NCBI GenBank assembly: GCA_963281155.1
Contig: CAUJLY010000002.1
Location: forward strand, 62,001-126,000
Length of the DNA stretch: 64,000 bases
Source of the DNA: Rhabditophanes sp. KR3021
Taxonomy: Eukaryota; Nematoda; Chromadorea; Rhabditida; Alloionematidae
Direction of reading: 5' to 3'
The position numbers and the translations under genes were made by a program. This document shows positions 43,181 through 58,000 of the stretch, one piece after another (position 1 is the stretch's first letter; each line of letters opens with the position of its first letter). The notes beneath the pieces were generated by a model, which saw nothing but the letters and a program-made list of their open reading frames with translations, was not told the DNA's origin and did no database searches.

Positions 43181-46100
43181 TTAATTATCGGTAGAACTTT
43201 TTCTGGAATGTGAAAACATAGGCATGCTCCTGTCTGTCTTTTCTCTTATTTTCGAAATGGGGCCAGGAGTACCTGGAGAAAAGCCCAGTATATCTCTTGG
43301 AGAAGGAGTGACACTTCCACCAGTAGAACTTTTTCGTGATGTAGGCGTTGAGGGTGGCTTTAGAGCAAACTCCCTCATTTGATCCGAAACACCTCCTGGT
43401 CGAACATTTTTGAAGAATAAATCGACGTTCGTTTTGCCCTTTGCACGACAAGGGTCGTGTTTCATGAGGAAAGAATCTATTTCTTCCCACCCTCCACCAA
43501 CTCTTACCATGATAGTAGATTGGAGAATTCTGACCATTCTGGTGACTGAATTAGCTGCTCCAAATCTATAAGTGACGTATTCTTTGTTGACACCTAGATG
43601 TTGAATTGGGAATCTTTGGCCGCAAGTACATCTGTTACTTTGTCTGTCAATTTCATGAACAATTCTTTCTTGATCAGTTTGGTGCTTTTGTCTTTTTCGT
43701 GGATCTATTCGGAGGGCATTGATGAATTGCTTGGCATTTATCATACGATCGCCTTTGTCGAATTTATCTGCTACTCTTTCCATTTCAAGTGGAGTAGTCA
43801 CAAATTTAGAAGCCAGAATAGCCTTGATGAAGATATGGCGAGGAAAGTTTTCGGGCCCATATTTGGCTATCTTTCTGAAGATATCTGTTACTCTTCCCTT
43901 TGGCATGGTCGTTAAAATCAATGTAACGATCTCTCCATTCATCAAAACTGAAGTTCTCTAATCTTTTAACCTCTTCCAAATATGCTTTTCTATCTAACAA
44001 AGCTTGGTCATAGTGTGTCGAGTTGAGCCAAAGTTTCTTCCACTCATTATTAAGATCATCTCCCTTTCTTTGTTGCTTGTTCATAGATTTTTGACCAGGA
44101 AGCATGCCTAATTTAATTTTCTTACCATCATTTCCATCAAACGAACTATATCCAAAGGCTGAAGTTGTCATGCCATCTGAAGGTGCAATAATGTTAGCTG
44201 AAATCAGAGCCTTCTTGTATCCCTTAATAGCTTCTTCAACAGGCTGTTGTTTAGTATGGAGTTGTTGCTTGAAATTTTCGTGATCTCCAATTCTATTTTC
44301 AACGTCATCTAAACTATTGATGTCACTAACATCAAACACATCATTCAACTCATGATGTTTCTTTTCTACAAATGCCGTCAACTCATCTAACAAAGCTTCA
44401 TTTTGACGGAAGTCTTTCAAACTTTCTTCCATCTTTAAATGTCTGTCTTTGATCAACGCTTTGAAGGTGTCCCATCTTCGAGTCAGCATATTAATACAAT
44501 CTTTGACAGGCATTTCTGCAATGACATGGACATCCTTCAAAATTTCGTCTCCAACCTTGACAGCATCCTTAAAGTCCGGATCCTTGGACTCAATTTCATC
44601 GAGAGTATATTCCAAACTTTCAATTTGTTCAATCAAGAAAGCTTCATCCGTCAACTGGTTATTAGGAATGCTATTTCTTTTGAGACTACCCTCAACATTT
44701 CCGATCCAGCCCAGTAAATCATTCAATTTCTCTTCGAAATCACGTGCCTTCACCAAAGCCAACTCGAGAATACTGTCTTTTTTGTTAGCTAATTCATCCA
44801 AATCTCCCAAGTTCTTATTCATTTCCCCAACACTATCCCTAATCTCCTCACAAACAGCTTCCGGTTCTTTGTTCAAAATTTCATTGAAACGCTTCGTTAC
44901 TTTGTCAACAGCACCTTTTTGCTTCACGATCTCATCCTTTAGTTTGTTATGCTCCTTGATCAGATGTTGGACACTTTCAACGTCTCCATACAAATTATTA
45001 GTATCAATATCTCCCCTGATGGAAGGCAAATGTTTACCTAACCAATTATTAATTCCCTCCAACCCTTCTTCAAACCGTCCATTCTGCAGTAAAGCGTCTT
45101 GGAGAAGTTGCAAACGATGACTAGAATCATCATTTAATGAATTCCATTTATTTTTCAAATCATTACTCATCTTTGAGATGGCAGGTTTTTCATTCTTAGG
45201 ACTAGCCTCTTCTAATAATTTTCCCTTCTTTTGTAAAGACGAGATGAGAGGTTGTTTGGAGGCAAGTTGTTCTCTGAACTCATTTTCTGAATTAATTTGG
45301 TCTCTGATTCTGTCTCCGGTCGTAGAAATGATTGGGCCGTCTTTCAATTTTTCTTCCTTCTCCTTGATCCAAGCCATCATGGACTTGTGGTCGTCGTAGA
45401 AGGAGGTGGCATCTTTTAGGGCTGCCTCCAGATTCTTTTGTCTTTCATTTGACTTGGTGTTAATTTTGTCGAATTGGTGTCTCATGGTGGCTAGTTTGTT
45501 TTTGATGGGAATTGCGTCTTTCTTTTCACAAACTAGTCTTATCTTGGTTGCTTTCGCTGACAAGTCTCCCACTTTTCCCTTGTAATGTTCGACCTTTGCC
45601 CCGAATTCGTTCTGAGCCTCAACTTGATCTTTGATGGTGTCTGGGATTCTCGAAATTTGAGGAACTGTGGCAAGGTAAGTATCCGAGGTGGCGATGAAGG
45701 CAGCAACATCCTCGATTTCCTTTTGTAACTTATGAGCCTCTTCCAGTGCTCCTTTCAGCTTCTTTTGCTTTTCCTCAACTTTCTCCTGCAAACCTTCCCA
45801 TTTTCCTTTAATTTTGTCAAGGTTCTTTTGACTCCAGTTAGGATTAATCTTCTGATTCACCAATTTATTAAGCTCATCCCTTCTTTGCTGAACTTGAGCA
45901 TTAACCACCAAAAAGTCATCTAATTGACTTTCGGCAGTTTCCGGCAAGCCACCAATTGGTTTGTGCATCGTCAAGTCAGCTTCAATGTCACCCAGCCACA
46001 TCATCCAATCGTCTAGTTCGTGGTCCATCGTACTAGCCTCATTTTTGGCACTTTCAACTTGATGTAATAAGGCATCTAATTTGTCATTCAAATCATTCCA

Positions 46101-49100
46101 CCTCCCATTCAGCTCACTCAATTTTTGGACTGTTAAGGCTTCTCCTGATGGGTCTAGGTTTTTTAAGTTCTTGCCGGCTCTGTTGATGTCTCCGACAGCA
46201 GACTCATGTCCGCTGATATCATTTCTGATCACATTTAATTTAGACAACTGGATTTCGAGTAAGCGAAGGTCGCCCTTTGTGACGATGATATCGTCCAGAT
46301 TACCGCCTGTCTTCATCATCCACATCATAATTTGATCATATGCCTGACAAAATTGTCCCGATTCAAGAAGGCACCTTTCTAACTTTTGGTATCTGGACCC
46401 GATTGTTTGGAAGATGTTGTTCCATTTGTTGTTTAATTCATTCAATGGCCCACGAACGGCCACAATTTGATTGGGTTGAGCAGTTAGCAGAAGATCTTGA
46501 GCTGATTGATTGAGTTGGTCTTTGAGGTGAGCATGCTCTTCAATTTCACTTTGCAAACTTCCAATCTTGTCTATTTCCTTTTGGATTTGAGCGATTGAAG
46601 TAGTGTCGACATGAGGAAGATTATAAACAACCTCCTCCATATGGATGACGAATTGCATCAACTTTTTGAAGAGAGCATGGTAATTGGTGGACTTATCAAT
46701 GGCGGTTCCGAAGTCACTACTTGCTTGACTAAACAATTGACTGATGGTGTGTGTGTCGGCCTCGATTAAACTGATGGCATGCTCCACATTCTCACCCTCC
46801 TCCTCATCCAAAAAAGCACACAATCCTTCTCCATCTACTTTCATCTTTGCTATTGCTCCTTCGTACGATGCCAATTCATTTCCCATCATCGCCAACTTCC
46901 TCCGATTATTCTCCATCTCACTTGGTTCTGAAGACATGTCAAGGGGAATCTTTATCAATTTATCTTTCAAACCATCAACGAATCCTTTGACTTCACCATA
47001 TTCACCCCAAAATAATTCAGCTTTTTGGAGTGTATTGTTGAGCAAGGCATCTCGCATATTAATGGATTCCAATAAATGGGAATACAAATCCCCTAACCGA
47101 AGACCCTTCCCCTCAATTTCCTTACTCAAGCTTTCATTGACATTAGGTTTGCTCAACAAATTGGCGCATTCATTGGACAGATCTTCGAAAATGGGTTGTT
47201 TGTTGATGACAACATCTAGCAATCCCTCATTTTCCATGATTTGAATTTTTATTTCAGGCGGGGTAGATTTGACAGGAGGCGCGGCATGGATCCGATCACC
47301 GATGCCTTCGAACGTCTCGATAATAGCATCCAGACGGTCTCCTAATTGCGATGACCCTCCAAACGCACCCTCCAACTCTTCTTCTCTCTTCAACAAGAAA
47401 GCCCTGATACGTTGCCACCTCTTATAAACTCCATCTGAAACCATCTCCAACTCATCCCCATCATCTTTGGAGGTGATTTGCTTGAAGACTCCAACATTCT
47501 TCTCAAACTTATCAAACATCCCTTTTTGAGTGTGAACAGCAGACAACCATCCAGCTGTTTGTTGTTTTAATTTCAAAAGTTGGTCAGGTTTGACAGGAAA
47601 ACCACTGTTACTGGCCTCATCCAGTTCCTCTTCCATTCCCTCCAACCACTCCTTCAAGTCATTCAAGTTTTCTTCTAAAACGACATAAAATTCGTTGGCT
47701 TGTTCGAGGATGTCCAGACGATCATTTGACATCTTTGCTACTTCTTCAGCTACAATTTTCGTGGATTCAATCTTGTCAGATAAAGATTCATCTTGATGTC
47801 CATCTTCCGAATCATGTAAATTCTTAGCCACTCTGCTAGCTTCCATCAAAATCTCTCTTAGCTTAGACTTTTGGGAGATGATGTCTTCGTTGAACTTTTT
47901 CTGGAACTTAATTTGCTCTTTCAAAGTGTCGGGATAAATGGAGGGCGGGTCAGTTTTGGGGAAAAATTGGTGAGCTTCCTTAAACCATTCGTGTAATGAG
48001 TCTAGTTTGTCAAACGTATCTTGATTAGTCGACGCCTCAATCCTCAATCTCTCTCCCCTTCTGCTGACAATGTCTGACAGTTTCATAAAATCATCTTGCA
48101 AACTTCTTGTCTGCTCCTTTAAATCATTGCCCTTGTCTTCTGAACTAAGGCCTTGAAGCTGGACGGATTTGGTATTCAAGTAATCTAGTTGGCTTCTTTG
48201 TTCATGAAGAGCACTTTGCAACTCATTAATAATGTCGACTTGATTTGATAGTGGCATATACTCATTCTCAAGATTGTGCAATTCATTGTCCACATTTTCT
48301 AATACTCTTGCTAAATCATCATACAGAGTTGAGAAGTCTTCAGACAAAGGAATAGCGGTACTCATGGTGTCAATTTTTCTGTCTGACAAAGAAGCAATTT
48401 GCGAGTATCTCTGGTGGAGAGCATCTATTTTGTACTGCAGTTGGAGAGCCTCATTTCCACTCGTGTTTGAACATAATTCCCTCGAATCTTCCACTATTCT
48501 GCTAACCAAATCAGCTCTGGCAGCCACTTCCGCTACTATCTCTGCCAACTTCTCACTCTGCGCTATCAACTCATCTGTGGCGATGGGAATGTCATTGAAT
48601 TGCTCCAACTGTGCCTCAGTTTTGTTCAAAAAAAGAGTCAAGTGGTCTGTGTCATCGAAGAAACTGTCTAAGTTGTCTTTCATTTCAACCAAACTCTTTC
48701 CTATGTCATGGCATCTCTCCTCCACATCAATATAACGTGACTCTAAACTATTCACACTATCATTTAACTCTTCCCCATCTGACTCTGACACAAGTTCTAC
48801 GAAAGTATCAAATAACTTGACAACATACACAAACTCCTCTCTTTTGTCACTTATTTCTTTTGTTAATTTTTGTTGTCTTTCTAATTGTTTGAGGATCTTT
48901 TCGGGTTCAGTCACAACTTTGCCGATTTCTTTCAACTCATCCTCAACTTCATCCAGCCATTGGTTGAGGTGAGTCGTATTTGTGGCCCATGCCTCAGAAT
49001 AATCAAGAGCTTCCAACAACAAATTGGATCTATTAACACAATAATCTCTCAAATATGTGTATCTTCCATCAATATGATTAGCCTTTTCATTAAATTTGCT

Positions 49101-51284
49101 AATTTTCTCCTCAACATTTGAAGCTTCAATTAATTTTCCCATCATAATGACAAAATCTTTAATATTTGGTTCTTTATCTTCAATCAACTTCATACTAAAT
49201 TTATGGTTTTGCAATTCAGTCTTCAACACCTTCCTGTCAATAGAAGGTTTCTTTTGATCATTCACCAACTCCTCAGTCTCCTCCAACCAATTACAAAGAG
49301 CTCTGTAGGCATCCTCATAATTTCCAATTCCCTGCATCTTAGTCGAAATAGCTCTGTCTCGGACCCCTACTTGATGCGTCAATTCAAGCCAATTCTTTTG
49401 AATATTATCCAACACCACTTCTAAGTTACCACTAGGGATACTTTTATCTGAAGATTTGAGTAAATTTTTGCAAGCTCCAACAACTTTTTCAAATTCATTT
49501 TTAAGTTCATTGACATCTTTATTTTTAAAATTATTCAATTCATTTTGTTGACTTTTTAATGTGATGATGTCATCTCCGATATCTTTCGACAAAATAGGAT
49601 CGTCTAAAGCTTTCTCGATTTTGCCAATTATTTCCGTCGCTTCTTTGCTTACTTTTGTTAATTCGCGGATGTTGTTAACTTTGTTTATCAGTTGATCTAC
49701 ACGAGCCTTGGAAGTGTCAAGATCATCTTGGAGTTGCTTCCATACACTCTTGTCACCACTCATCTCGTTAAGTGAATTAATTATTTGCTGAGAATTAGAT
49801 AGTAAAGGTTCTACTAGATTTGCTCCTCTATTCAAGATATCTTCTTCCAATGCCTCCAAAACTTGATCCAAATCAGAAAGATGTGACGTCAATGAAAAAG
49901 TCTTCCTATCAATATCCTTCTCGATCCCCAGCAACAAGTCTCTACAAAAAAGTAATAATCTCCCCAAACCACTAACTTACCTTATCTCACCCCCAACCTT
50001 TTCAAACCTCCCGCATCTACTTTTGCACTCAGCCAAATTGACGGTCGTTTGTTTCAATTTCGATTCCAAACATTCCCATTGTTGGTTGACGTCACTAATC
50101 TGAAAATGGTTTATTGCATTAGTAGGGTGATGGGGTGGTTTGATAAGCGTTGTCATACCAACACACTTTGTATTTCAAAAATACACTCGCAAACACAGTC
50201 TTTTGGGTGACGAAGTGTGTTGATGTGCGATTATTACTAATAAATGGTGTGTGTATTGTTACTAAATATAGTTTTATACAACCCAACGGATCTCATCAAG
50301 GGTAGTGTTTTGTTGATCATTTTCGACTGACAACAATGTCACCTCATTTACCTTGTTAGCGATGTGTTCAGCAAAATGTTCAGACAAAGAACAACTTATT
50401 AGCTTGGAAGCTACTCGGGTGAGAGATTGGTGTTGGGTGGTGTGGTTTTCAACTTCTTCCCTTAACAAGTGAAGTTGGTCCAGTTGGTAGGTGGTGAAGG
50501 TAGGGTCGGGTGAAAGTTTGCCGATGGTGTGGAGTAGTTGGTTTTTGGTGTGGATCCAGCGGCGGAAGAGGTCTTCGTCTCTGTAGAATGTTAGTGTCTC
50601 GTGGCAGTGGTCTCTGCCTTTCGCCACTTCGTCATCTACTTCACTCCACTTTTCTTCCAACTTCTGTTGCAATTTCTTGATCTCAACTACCTTGGCGGGA
50701 GCAACACCTTTTTTGATGGATTTGACAGCATGTCTTGTGCTTTCATACAATCCACTCAACTTCCCCTTCTCCTTCTCGATGCCATTGATACAATTCTTAA
50801 CATCCTGAATCATATCCCCCTCCAAACATCGGCCTCTCAACTCCTTCAACGAACGAACTTGCTCCTCCAAGACGCCCATCAACTTCTCTCTCTTACCTTC
50901 CCACTCATCAACCAACCCCTGACTTTCTTCAGCCAATCTAGCCTTACCCACCATCTGACCCTCCTCCTCCCTCAACCTAACCATTCTCTCTTCAACCATT
51001 TGCCTTTGCCTTTTCAAATCCACCAAATCTTCCTCGGAAACGCCATGCTCCCCGCATTCCACCAAAATCCTGTCCACACTCTCTGTATTCTCTTTGACTT
51101 CCTTTTCAAAAGTATTCAAATAAAGTCTGATTGACTAAAAAGGCCCTCCAATTAATAAAAGCAACTGCCCCCTTAAACAATATACCTTAATCTTCTCCTC
51201 ATCATCCCCTTCAAAAGTTGGCACCTGATCCAACATCGTAGACATTGCTTGTTGACGCTTCATGCATGCCTCATGCAAAGCTTC
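43181..51284 (-). CDS. vab-10: vab-10 spectraplakin branch: spectrin repeats and GAS2 end
   Basis: Exons in transcript order: 51186-51284, 50352-51134, 49982-50099, and 49942 to the stop at 43181. They encode about 2,600 residues. Nearly all is spectrin repeat (repeated tryptophan-anchored three-helix units such as WLEETEELVND, WLGKHLPSIRGD, WMMWLGDIEADL). The end is SFDEWRDRYIDF, an EF-hand-like segment (LEMERVADKFDKGDRM) and a GAS2 microtubule-binding domain (about 43450-43660: HEIDRQSNRCTCGQRF, MVRVGGGWEEIDSFLMKHDPCR), then a Ser/Pro tail. This is the VAB-10B-type actin-microtubule linker end. The frame shifts by one base near 43893-43902, within a fully conserved junction (HAKG to RVTDIFRKI), so an indel is likely. 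The intron-free exon of about 6 kb is striking. Confidence 0.9.
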
Positions 51285-52055
51285 CTATAATGAAAAAGTT
51301 GATTACCTACTTGAGTTTGGTTTGGTTTGGTAAGTGGTGGGTGTGAGTTGATTTCACACACACCCACGCACATCAATCGACTCATCGTCTTACTATGGGC
51401 AGATCAAATAAAACAAATGTCTTTTAATTTATATATTTTATCATAAAATTCTACAATTTCATCGTACGAAACAACATATATATATTTTTACACTGACAAA
51501 CATCAAATTATAATAATATCATCGTGTGTGTGGGAAGAATAATAAGTAGAATAAAAAAAGTGTGTTGGCCAGAGATGTTTGGGGTACAGCAATTTGCACA
51601 TAAGCAAAACTCCTAGATGGCAACAAGAAATACACAACAGCAAAAGTATATTCTTGGAGGAGAAGTTGGGTATGTGTCAAAAGTCACCACAAAAGTTATT
51701 ATAAAAGAGAGATATGGTCAATAATATCACTTGGAAAAGGCTTCAACACACACCAGAGGGCTGTCGTAAAAAGTTAATAGGTACTTCATAACCCAAAATC
51801 TAAGTATATACACACCCCAAGGGACTTTATATAACATTAAATTCAAAAAACAGGTTTTAAGTATCTTTGACTTCATCTATATTTACAGGACCCTCCGACT
51901 TGTTGGCTCACAAACAAGCTTATTTTGTATTTAATATCAAAGCATATACGTTTAGGTATATAGACAAAAGAGAGAGAGACAAAGAAAGAAAGTGAGGATG
52001 GTGTGATAATAATAAAAAGTGTTTAAACATTATGTAATATGGCATAAGAAAGATT
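51285..52055 (-). other. 3' UTR of plakin isoform / intron of spectraplakin isoform
   Basis: 770 bp between the plectin-repeat stop at 52056 and the first spectrin exon. For the plakin form it should carry the 3' UTR and poly(A) site; for the spectraplakin form it is intron. It contains short TG/TA-rich tracts and an AGAGAGAGA run near 51970. No gene. Confidence 0.6.
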
Positions 52056-55000
52056 CTACTGATTAGAATCAAAGTGAGAGGAGGAACGATGAACGGTGTA
52101 ACTGGTTTGGATGTTTGGGTGTTCGGTTCGGAGGTCAGCAGGGTTGCCGGACCATTTTACAGTTCTGGTCCAGGAGGATCCTGTTCCATCTTCGTCGTTC
52201 ACATTTGAAGTTTCGGTTGTTTGTTTGGGGTTAGTGAGTCCGTCTAGGGATTCGTTTAAGTGACGCATGATCATTTCGCCTGGTTCTGATCTCAAGATGC
52301 CCATGTGAATGGCTTGGGGGATGGAGTAACGACGGCCTGTTTTGGGGTGGACTATTTGGCCTGTTTGCACGTCCAATAAACCAGACTCGGCGGCCTCTCT
52401 GATCGAGATTCGTTGGGAGGTGGCAGGGTTTTGGAGGATCGGCTCCTCTACATCCAATTGGCTTTTTCTTAAACTTTCCAAGAAATTGTATTGGAGGTCA
52501 GCGTAAGCTTGTGGGTCTTCAATCATGGACTGTGCACGGGAGCCACGAATGTCTTCAGGAATGGATTGTCTCATCTTTTGAGACATGCCAGGTTCCAGTC
52601 TGGTGGGGGTTAACTTGACGCTTGTCTCACTGCCCCTCCACTTTGGACCGCCATTTCCAGAAAGTCTCTGAGTGTCGGGCAACGTTTCAATTTTGAATTT
52701 GTAACCTTCACTTTCACGCTTTTTGACTGCTTCGGTCACGGCCTGGGCGGCTTCCATTGGGCTTCTGATTAGGGCAAGTAAGCCGTAAGTGACACCCTCA
52801 CTCAAGAGGTACTTGCGGCCAGAACTATGGTCGGTGAATTTTCCATCGCTGTCAACGATTTTTTCTTTTAAAGCCTCGAGAATAGTCATGGTTTGTGATT
52901 TGTCGACGTCGTGAATGAGTGAGTCTGGGTCGATGATACCACGGTGGACAGCATCCTTAAAAGTGAGATTCAATCCTGTTTCACGATCTCTAATTCTTCC
53001 ACTTTTTTCGTCAAATTCGTCCGAATAAACAACCACGGCGAGGTTCTTCTCATCAGGCTTGTCAATCTTCTCAACAGCATCGATGTAACCCTTGGCGACG
53101 GCACTAGCAATAGTCATTTTGACTCCATTCGATGGATCAGTAAAGGTGTCATGAACCACGTCAATGATCCCCTTGCCCAAAGCATCAGCGAAACTCATCT
53201 TCTGATTCCTATTCAACATCTCTCCCATTTCTCTCGAAATGTGTCCTTGATTGACGGCGTCACCAATAGGAGTAACTGTAAATTCATTCAAACTAACAGT
53301 CCTATTTCTTGGATCAAATATGCCCTCATCCACAGCATCAATCAAACTAATGTTAGCCTTAGTCTTGTAACTAGTGATGAAGGGTTCAGTCAGAGCCTTG
53401 TAACTAGCAGAATCAATCAAGCCAGCATTCTTGGCATCATCCAAACTCATCTTTTCACCACTTATCGTATTGACATACTTTTTTGATGTAGTGTCAATGA
53501 GACCTTCGACGAGAGCACTTGCGATAGGAATGCCGTACCCTTTGGTGGGGTCGTAGATGCCTTCGGATGTTAGACTGGTGAAGACGTCTTTGACGATGTC
53601 TATCCAGGTCAGTTTTTGTTGAGTGAAGGGGTTTTTGACGGTCCCATTGCGTTTGTCGATGATGCCGACTTCGATCGCTTTCAGGACCGAGATGCGTTCT
53701 CCGTTCGCGGGGTTGTTCACTCCTTTGGACAGGATTTCGGATAGGGTGATGTCGATGAGGCCACTGTTGGCAGCTTGGGACAGGGACAGGACTCCACTTT
53801 TAGGTGTTTGGTAGGTCAGCTTTTGGATGTCGATGATTCCGGCGCAGATGGCGTCTTGGAGTGAGATTTTGTCTCCGTTGCTGTCAAAAACGCCCTTGTT
53901 GATTGCGTTGACATAGTTGGACCTGATGGCTGTGTAAGTCTTAGTCGTTTTCTTGCCTTTCTTGTCGACGTGGGCCAAGCCAAGTCTTTCCGCATCAGCC
54001 AAAGACATGATACGGTTGGATCTCTTGTCTCTGATTCTGTCAACGCCAACAAACTCGGCGTAAGGCTGTAAGTCGACAGACTGGACTTGGGCAGTCGATT
54101 TGACAGTCGTCTTTGTTTCCGTCACGAAGGGGTCGTTGTTGAGTTGGACAGTGAATTTCATCCCTGACTTTTCATCGAAATATTCCCCCTTTTCGACGCC
54201 ATCTTCGCCTCTGACTACTTTGACCGTCACTTGCTTTCCATCTCCGAAATCAACTACTTTGTGACTGGGAGTTTCTCTAAGAGCAACAGCTCCGGAGGTT
54301 TCCGAAATTTCAGGGGTGAATTGGAGTCTTTGTTCGACGAGTCTTTGTGCGTTCTGTTTAGGTGTTGAGTAGGAAGAGACTGGCTTGGAGCCTGCAGCGG
54401 AAACCCCCCCAGTAGTCATGGCCTCTTGAAGGGATGTCTTTTCCTCAGTCCTGGTGTTTGTGATGTAGCCGGTAGAAGGGTCAATCATCTTCTTAGTAAC
54501 GCCTTCACTATACGTCATCGAATGGCCGGTAGCTGGATCCTTAACCAACAACGAATTCCCATCCAGCAATTGCTTCTTGATGGCCTCAGCCACGTGCATC
54601 TTCGAACCTTCTGGCGAGGTATAAAAGCCAGTTGTCATTGAAAGGCGCCCACTAACCAAACTATCTTCGAAGGAATCCTTGGCCGAGTTGTCGATGACAA
54701 GTCCTTGGCTAATTGCACTCTTGAAGTCGAGAGTCTTTTGAGTTGTGGTGTCAACGACACTTCCATTGATGTCATCAACCAGGTTTTCTTGAATAGCATC
54801 CAATAAAGACAATTCACGGCCTTCTCTCTTGTCGACGACTCTAGTATTGTAAGGATTCAGGATTCCTTTCATAATCAGCGATTTGAGGGTCGATTGTTGG
54901 TTGGTGTCTGGGTCATTAAACCTGCCAGTGATGGGATCGAAGTTACCAGAGGCAACCAACTTCCCAATGGTATGGCCTGCGAATTGGTTTGGGCCAGCAC

Positions 55001-58000
55001 TGACAGCTTCTTTCTTTGACACTTCAGATCTAGTTTGTACTTTGACGGTAGTATGAATGGCATCTCCTGCATTTTCCACATTCCCTCCCGACGGATACAT
55101 TTTGTGTTGTCTGGCGGCTTCGGTAAACGAAAGCCTGGACCCGGTCGTCTTGTCGAGGTAGTAGGAGGATTGCGCGTTCACGATACCCCAAGACTCTGCC
55201 TCCACAAACGACATTTCTCTCCCACTTTGAGTGTCCCTGACTCGCATCTCTTCGTACGTTAATTTACCTGTAGCTAAGGCACGATCCAAGTCCAGTCTTT
55301 CATTAGTGGATAAGTCCACCAACTCCCCACTCGCCGAATCGAACGTCCATGACGTTTCGGTTTCTTCTATTACTGGAACACCGATTTGTTTGAAGGAAAC
55401 GACGGCCCCATTTCCAGTAGCAAATTGAATCACCTTCTTACCACCATGCGCAGTGATTGTTGCTGGAGGTTCGTGTGAGACGTGGACGATATTCTTTTCA
55501 ATGGCTTGTTGCAAGGTTAATTTAGAACCAGCGTGTGTGACTGCTCCAGTCTTGTCCATCACCTTCAAGTCGATTGCTTCGGTGGCAGTCAAGGTTCTTC
55601 TGGACTTAGGGTCGGTGAAGGTGATGGAGTCGCCATCGAGGAAGCCGATATTAATGGCATCTTCAAGAGTCAATTCTTTGTCTGTGGTTGGAGGAATAAC
55701 AATTCCTGTGGCTGAGTTCAGGAATCCTTTACGTTCAGCTTCTCTGAAGTGGTAACCTTTGGCTGGGACTTCGACGGCGCCTTTGCCACCTGTAACTGCT
55801 CTGTAAAGACTAACACCACCGCCAGGTCCCCTAAAGTTCAGCGATTAACTAATAAAACTACTCGATCACTTACCCTAACGCAGAAGTCTCAGTTCTCTTG
55901 ACTCTTTTGACAGTAGTCACAGACTCCTCAACATTTCTATCTGAAAGTATTTTGGGATAAATATTGGAGGTAAAGGGTACTTTTTTGAATTTTAAACATT
56001 AATTGCTTTCGAATTTGTTGGTGTCATTAATGTACGTATTTATGATGTTATCACCATCATGAAGCCTCTGCAAAAGATGCACCCTAGGTGGAGAATCCAC
56101 ACTTGGTGCCAGGACCTCGAAAGGCTTCCCCAAATACAGTACTCTTCTTAAAGAATGGGTTTGTTTGATGGCAAACTGTGTATAATGAACAAGACACAAC
56201 ACCCTCCCCTTCCCGAAAAGTTGGCAAAGATGTGGAGTTTAGTCAATGGAAGATTAAACTAGCCAATTGTGATCAGGCAACATCTAAAACCCTACCCTCA
56301 ACTTCTTCAATCATCCTAATGGATGTAGACGACATATCTACCTCCAAATGACGTTTGCATTAAATATGCCTACTGAAGATTAACTTTGATCTTATTTTTA
56401 AAAGTTTGTCTGACTACAACTTTGATAAACATACCAGGATAAACCTTGGGTGCGAGTTGCTGAGCAGTCTCAGTCATACTTTCATCAACCTTTTCTTCAA
56501 TAGTCGGTCCGGCACCTTCACTACGCGCAGGTACGATCCATTCACTGTCAGTACTCAGAAGGCCTTGAATCAAAGCCTCATCCAAACTAACATCGATGTC
56601 GCCTTGTCTGAATCTTTGCGTCCTCGAGTCAATGAGGCCATCCTTCATGGCCTGAGCCAGTGTGATTTTGATTTGACCTTCCCTCAATACTTGGTGCTGT
56701 CCAGGCCTGCTGATTCTTCTGGAAGCATCGATTTTCTTGACACTCGTGATGAAGTTGGGTGAGATGTCAAGGAAGGCTGTCAATTTCATGGCTCCTCTTA
56801 AGTGGATGAGGCCGTCTTGGTACGCCTCACCAACACTCAATTCCCTTTGCCTTGGTTTGTCGATGAAGACTCCCTGAATTGGGTCGATGATTTCCTTGGC
56901 AACTGCTCTGATCACGTTCATTTCAACTCCGCTGGCATCCTTGACACCAATCGGGGTCAGCAAAAGTTCTTGGAGTACCGTGTCGATGAGACCTCTTTGG
57001 TCAGCTTCCTTGACAGAAACACTTTCCTTGGAAACGATGTCGATGATTCTTTCAGCTTGTGGAATCATAATTCCCAACTGAACAGCTTCGTTGAAATTAA
57101 CCATGCTGCCGGTCTCCGTATTCATGATTCCTTTGACATCGAAGATAGTGTGTCTGGCACGTTTGGTCAACAAGTCCTCATGGTAAGCTTCCATCAGAGT
57201 AATGGTCTTGCTTTCATTGAGAATGCAGTACTTGCCCTCAGCTGTGATGATGCCTCTTTCTAAGGCATCTGACAGAGAGATGACTTCTTTTTCCACTGGA
57301 TCGACGATATGTCTGACATAAGGATCAATGACATGCGCTTCAATGGCTTGAAGGAGAGTAAATCTTTGATTGGTTCCTTTGTCGATAAAATGGTTGGTGG
57401 TGTCTAACTTTTGTTTCTGGATGATTTCTCTCAAAGTCAAAGGCTTCCCAATCAATCCACCATCCTGAGCTGTATACAAAGTGAGGTCTGTATTTTTTGA
57501 ACGATCAGTAAAAGTCCCCGTCCTGGTATTGATAACATTCCTAGCCAAAGCTTCATTAAGCGGAAGTCTCTTCAAGTCTGAGGTGTTAATAAACTCAGGC
57601 ACATGCATGTTCAAGATATTCATCTTTTTGGAGCAAGCATCTCTTAGAGTGAATTTATCATCTGAATTTTTGTCTTTGAATTCACCGCTAGCTCCGTTGA
57701 TAAAGCCATGCTCGAGTGCGTCGGATAAGGTGATTCGGATCATGAGGTTTTCGGGCTTCATGATCTCCACGTACCCATTGAAGATGGCATCTCGCAGGGA
57801 CAGGGATTCGCCAGAGAACTTGAAAGTAAACTGGCCACTTTCAACGTCCAAAACACCCTGTTCGATGGCAGAAGACAAAGACATGGGTGGGATTTTTAAG
57901 ATGCCGGTCTTGATCAAAGCTGAGCTTTTTTCATTCGAAACGATCTTCTTCATAGACCAGTCAATCATAGACAAAACCTTCCCACTTTCAATGTCCTTGA

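Noticed and set aside
50274..50351. In-frame extension of the spectrin exon to a stop at 50274
   Set aside because: A GTAAAT donor at 50346-50351 and acceptor at 50100 join NK to ISDVNQQWE in phase and restore a spectrin repeat; the extension is intron read-through.
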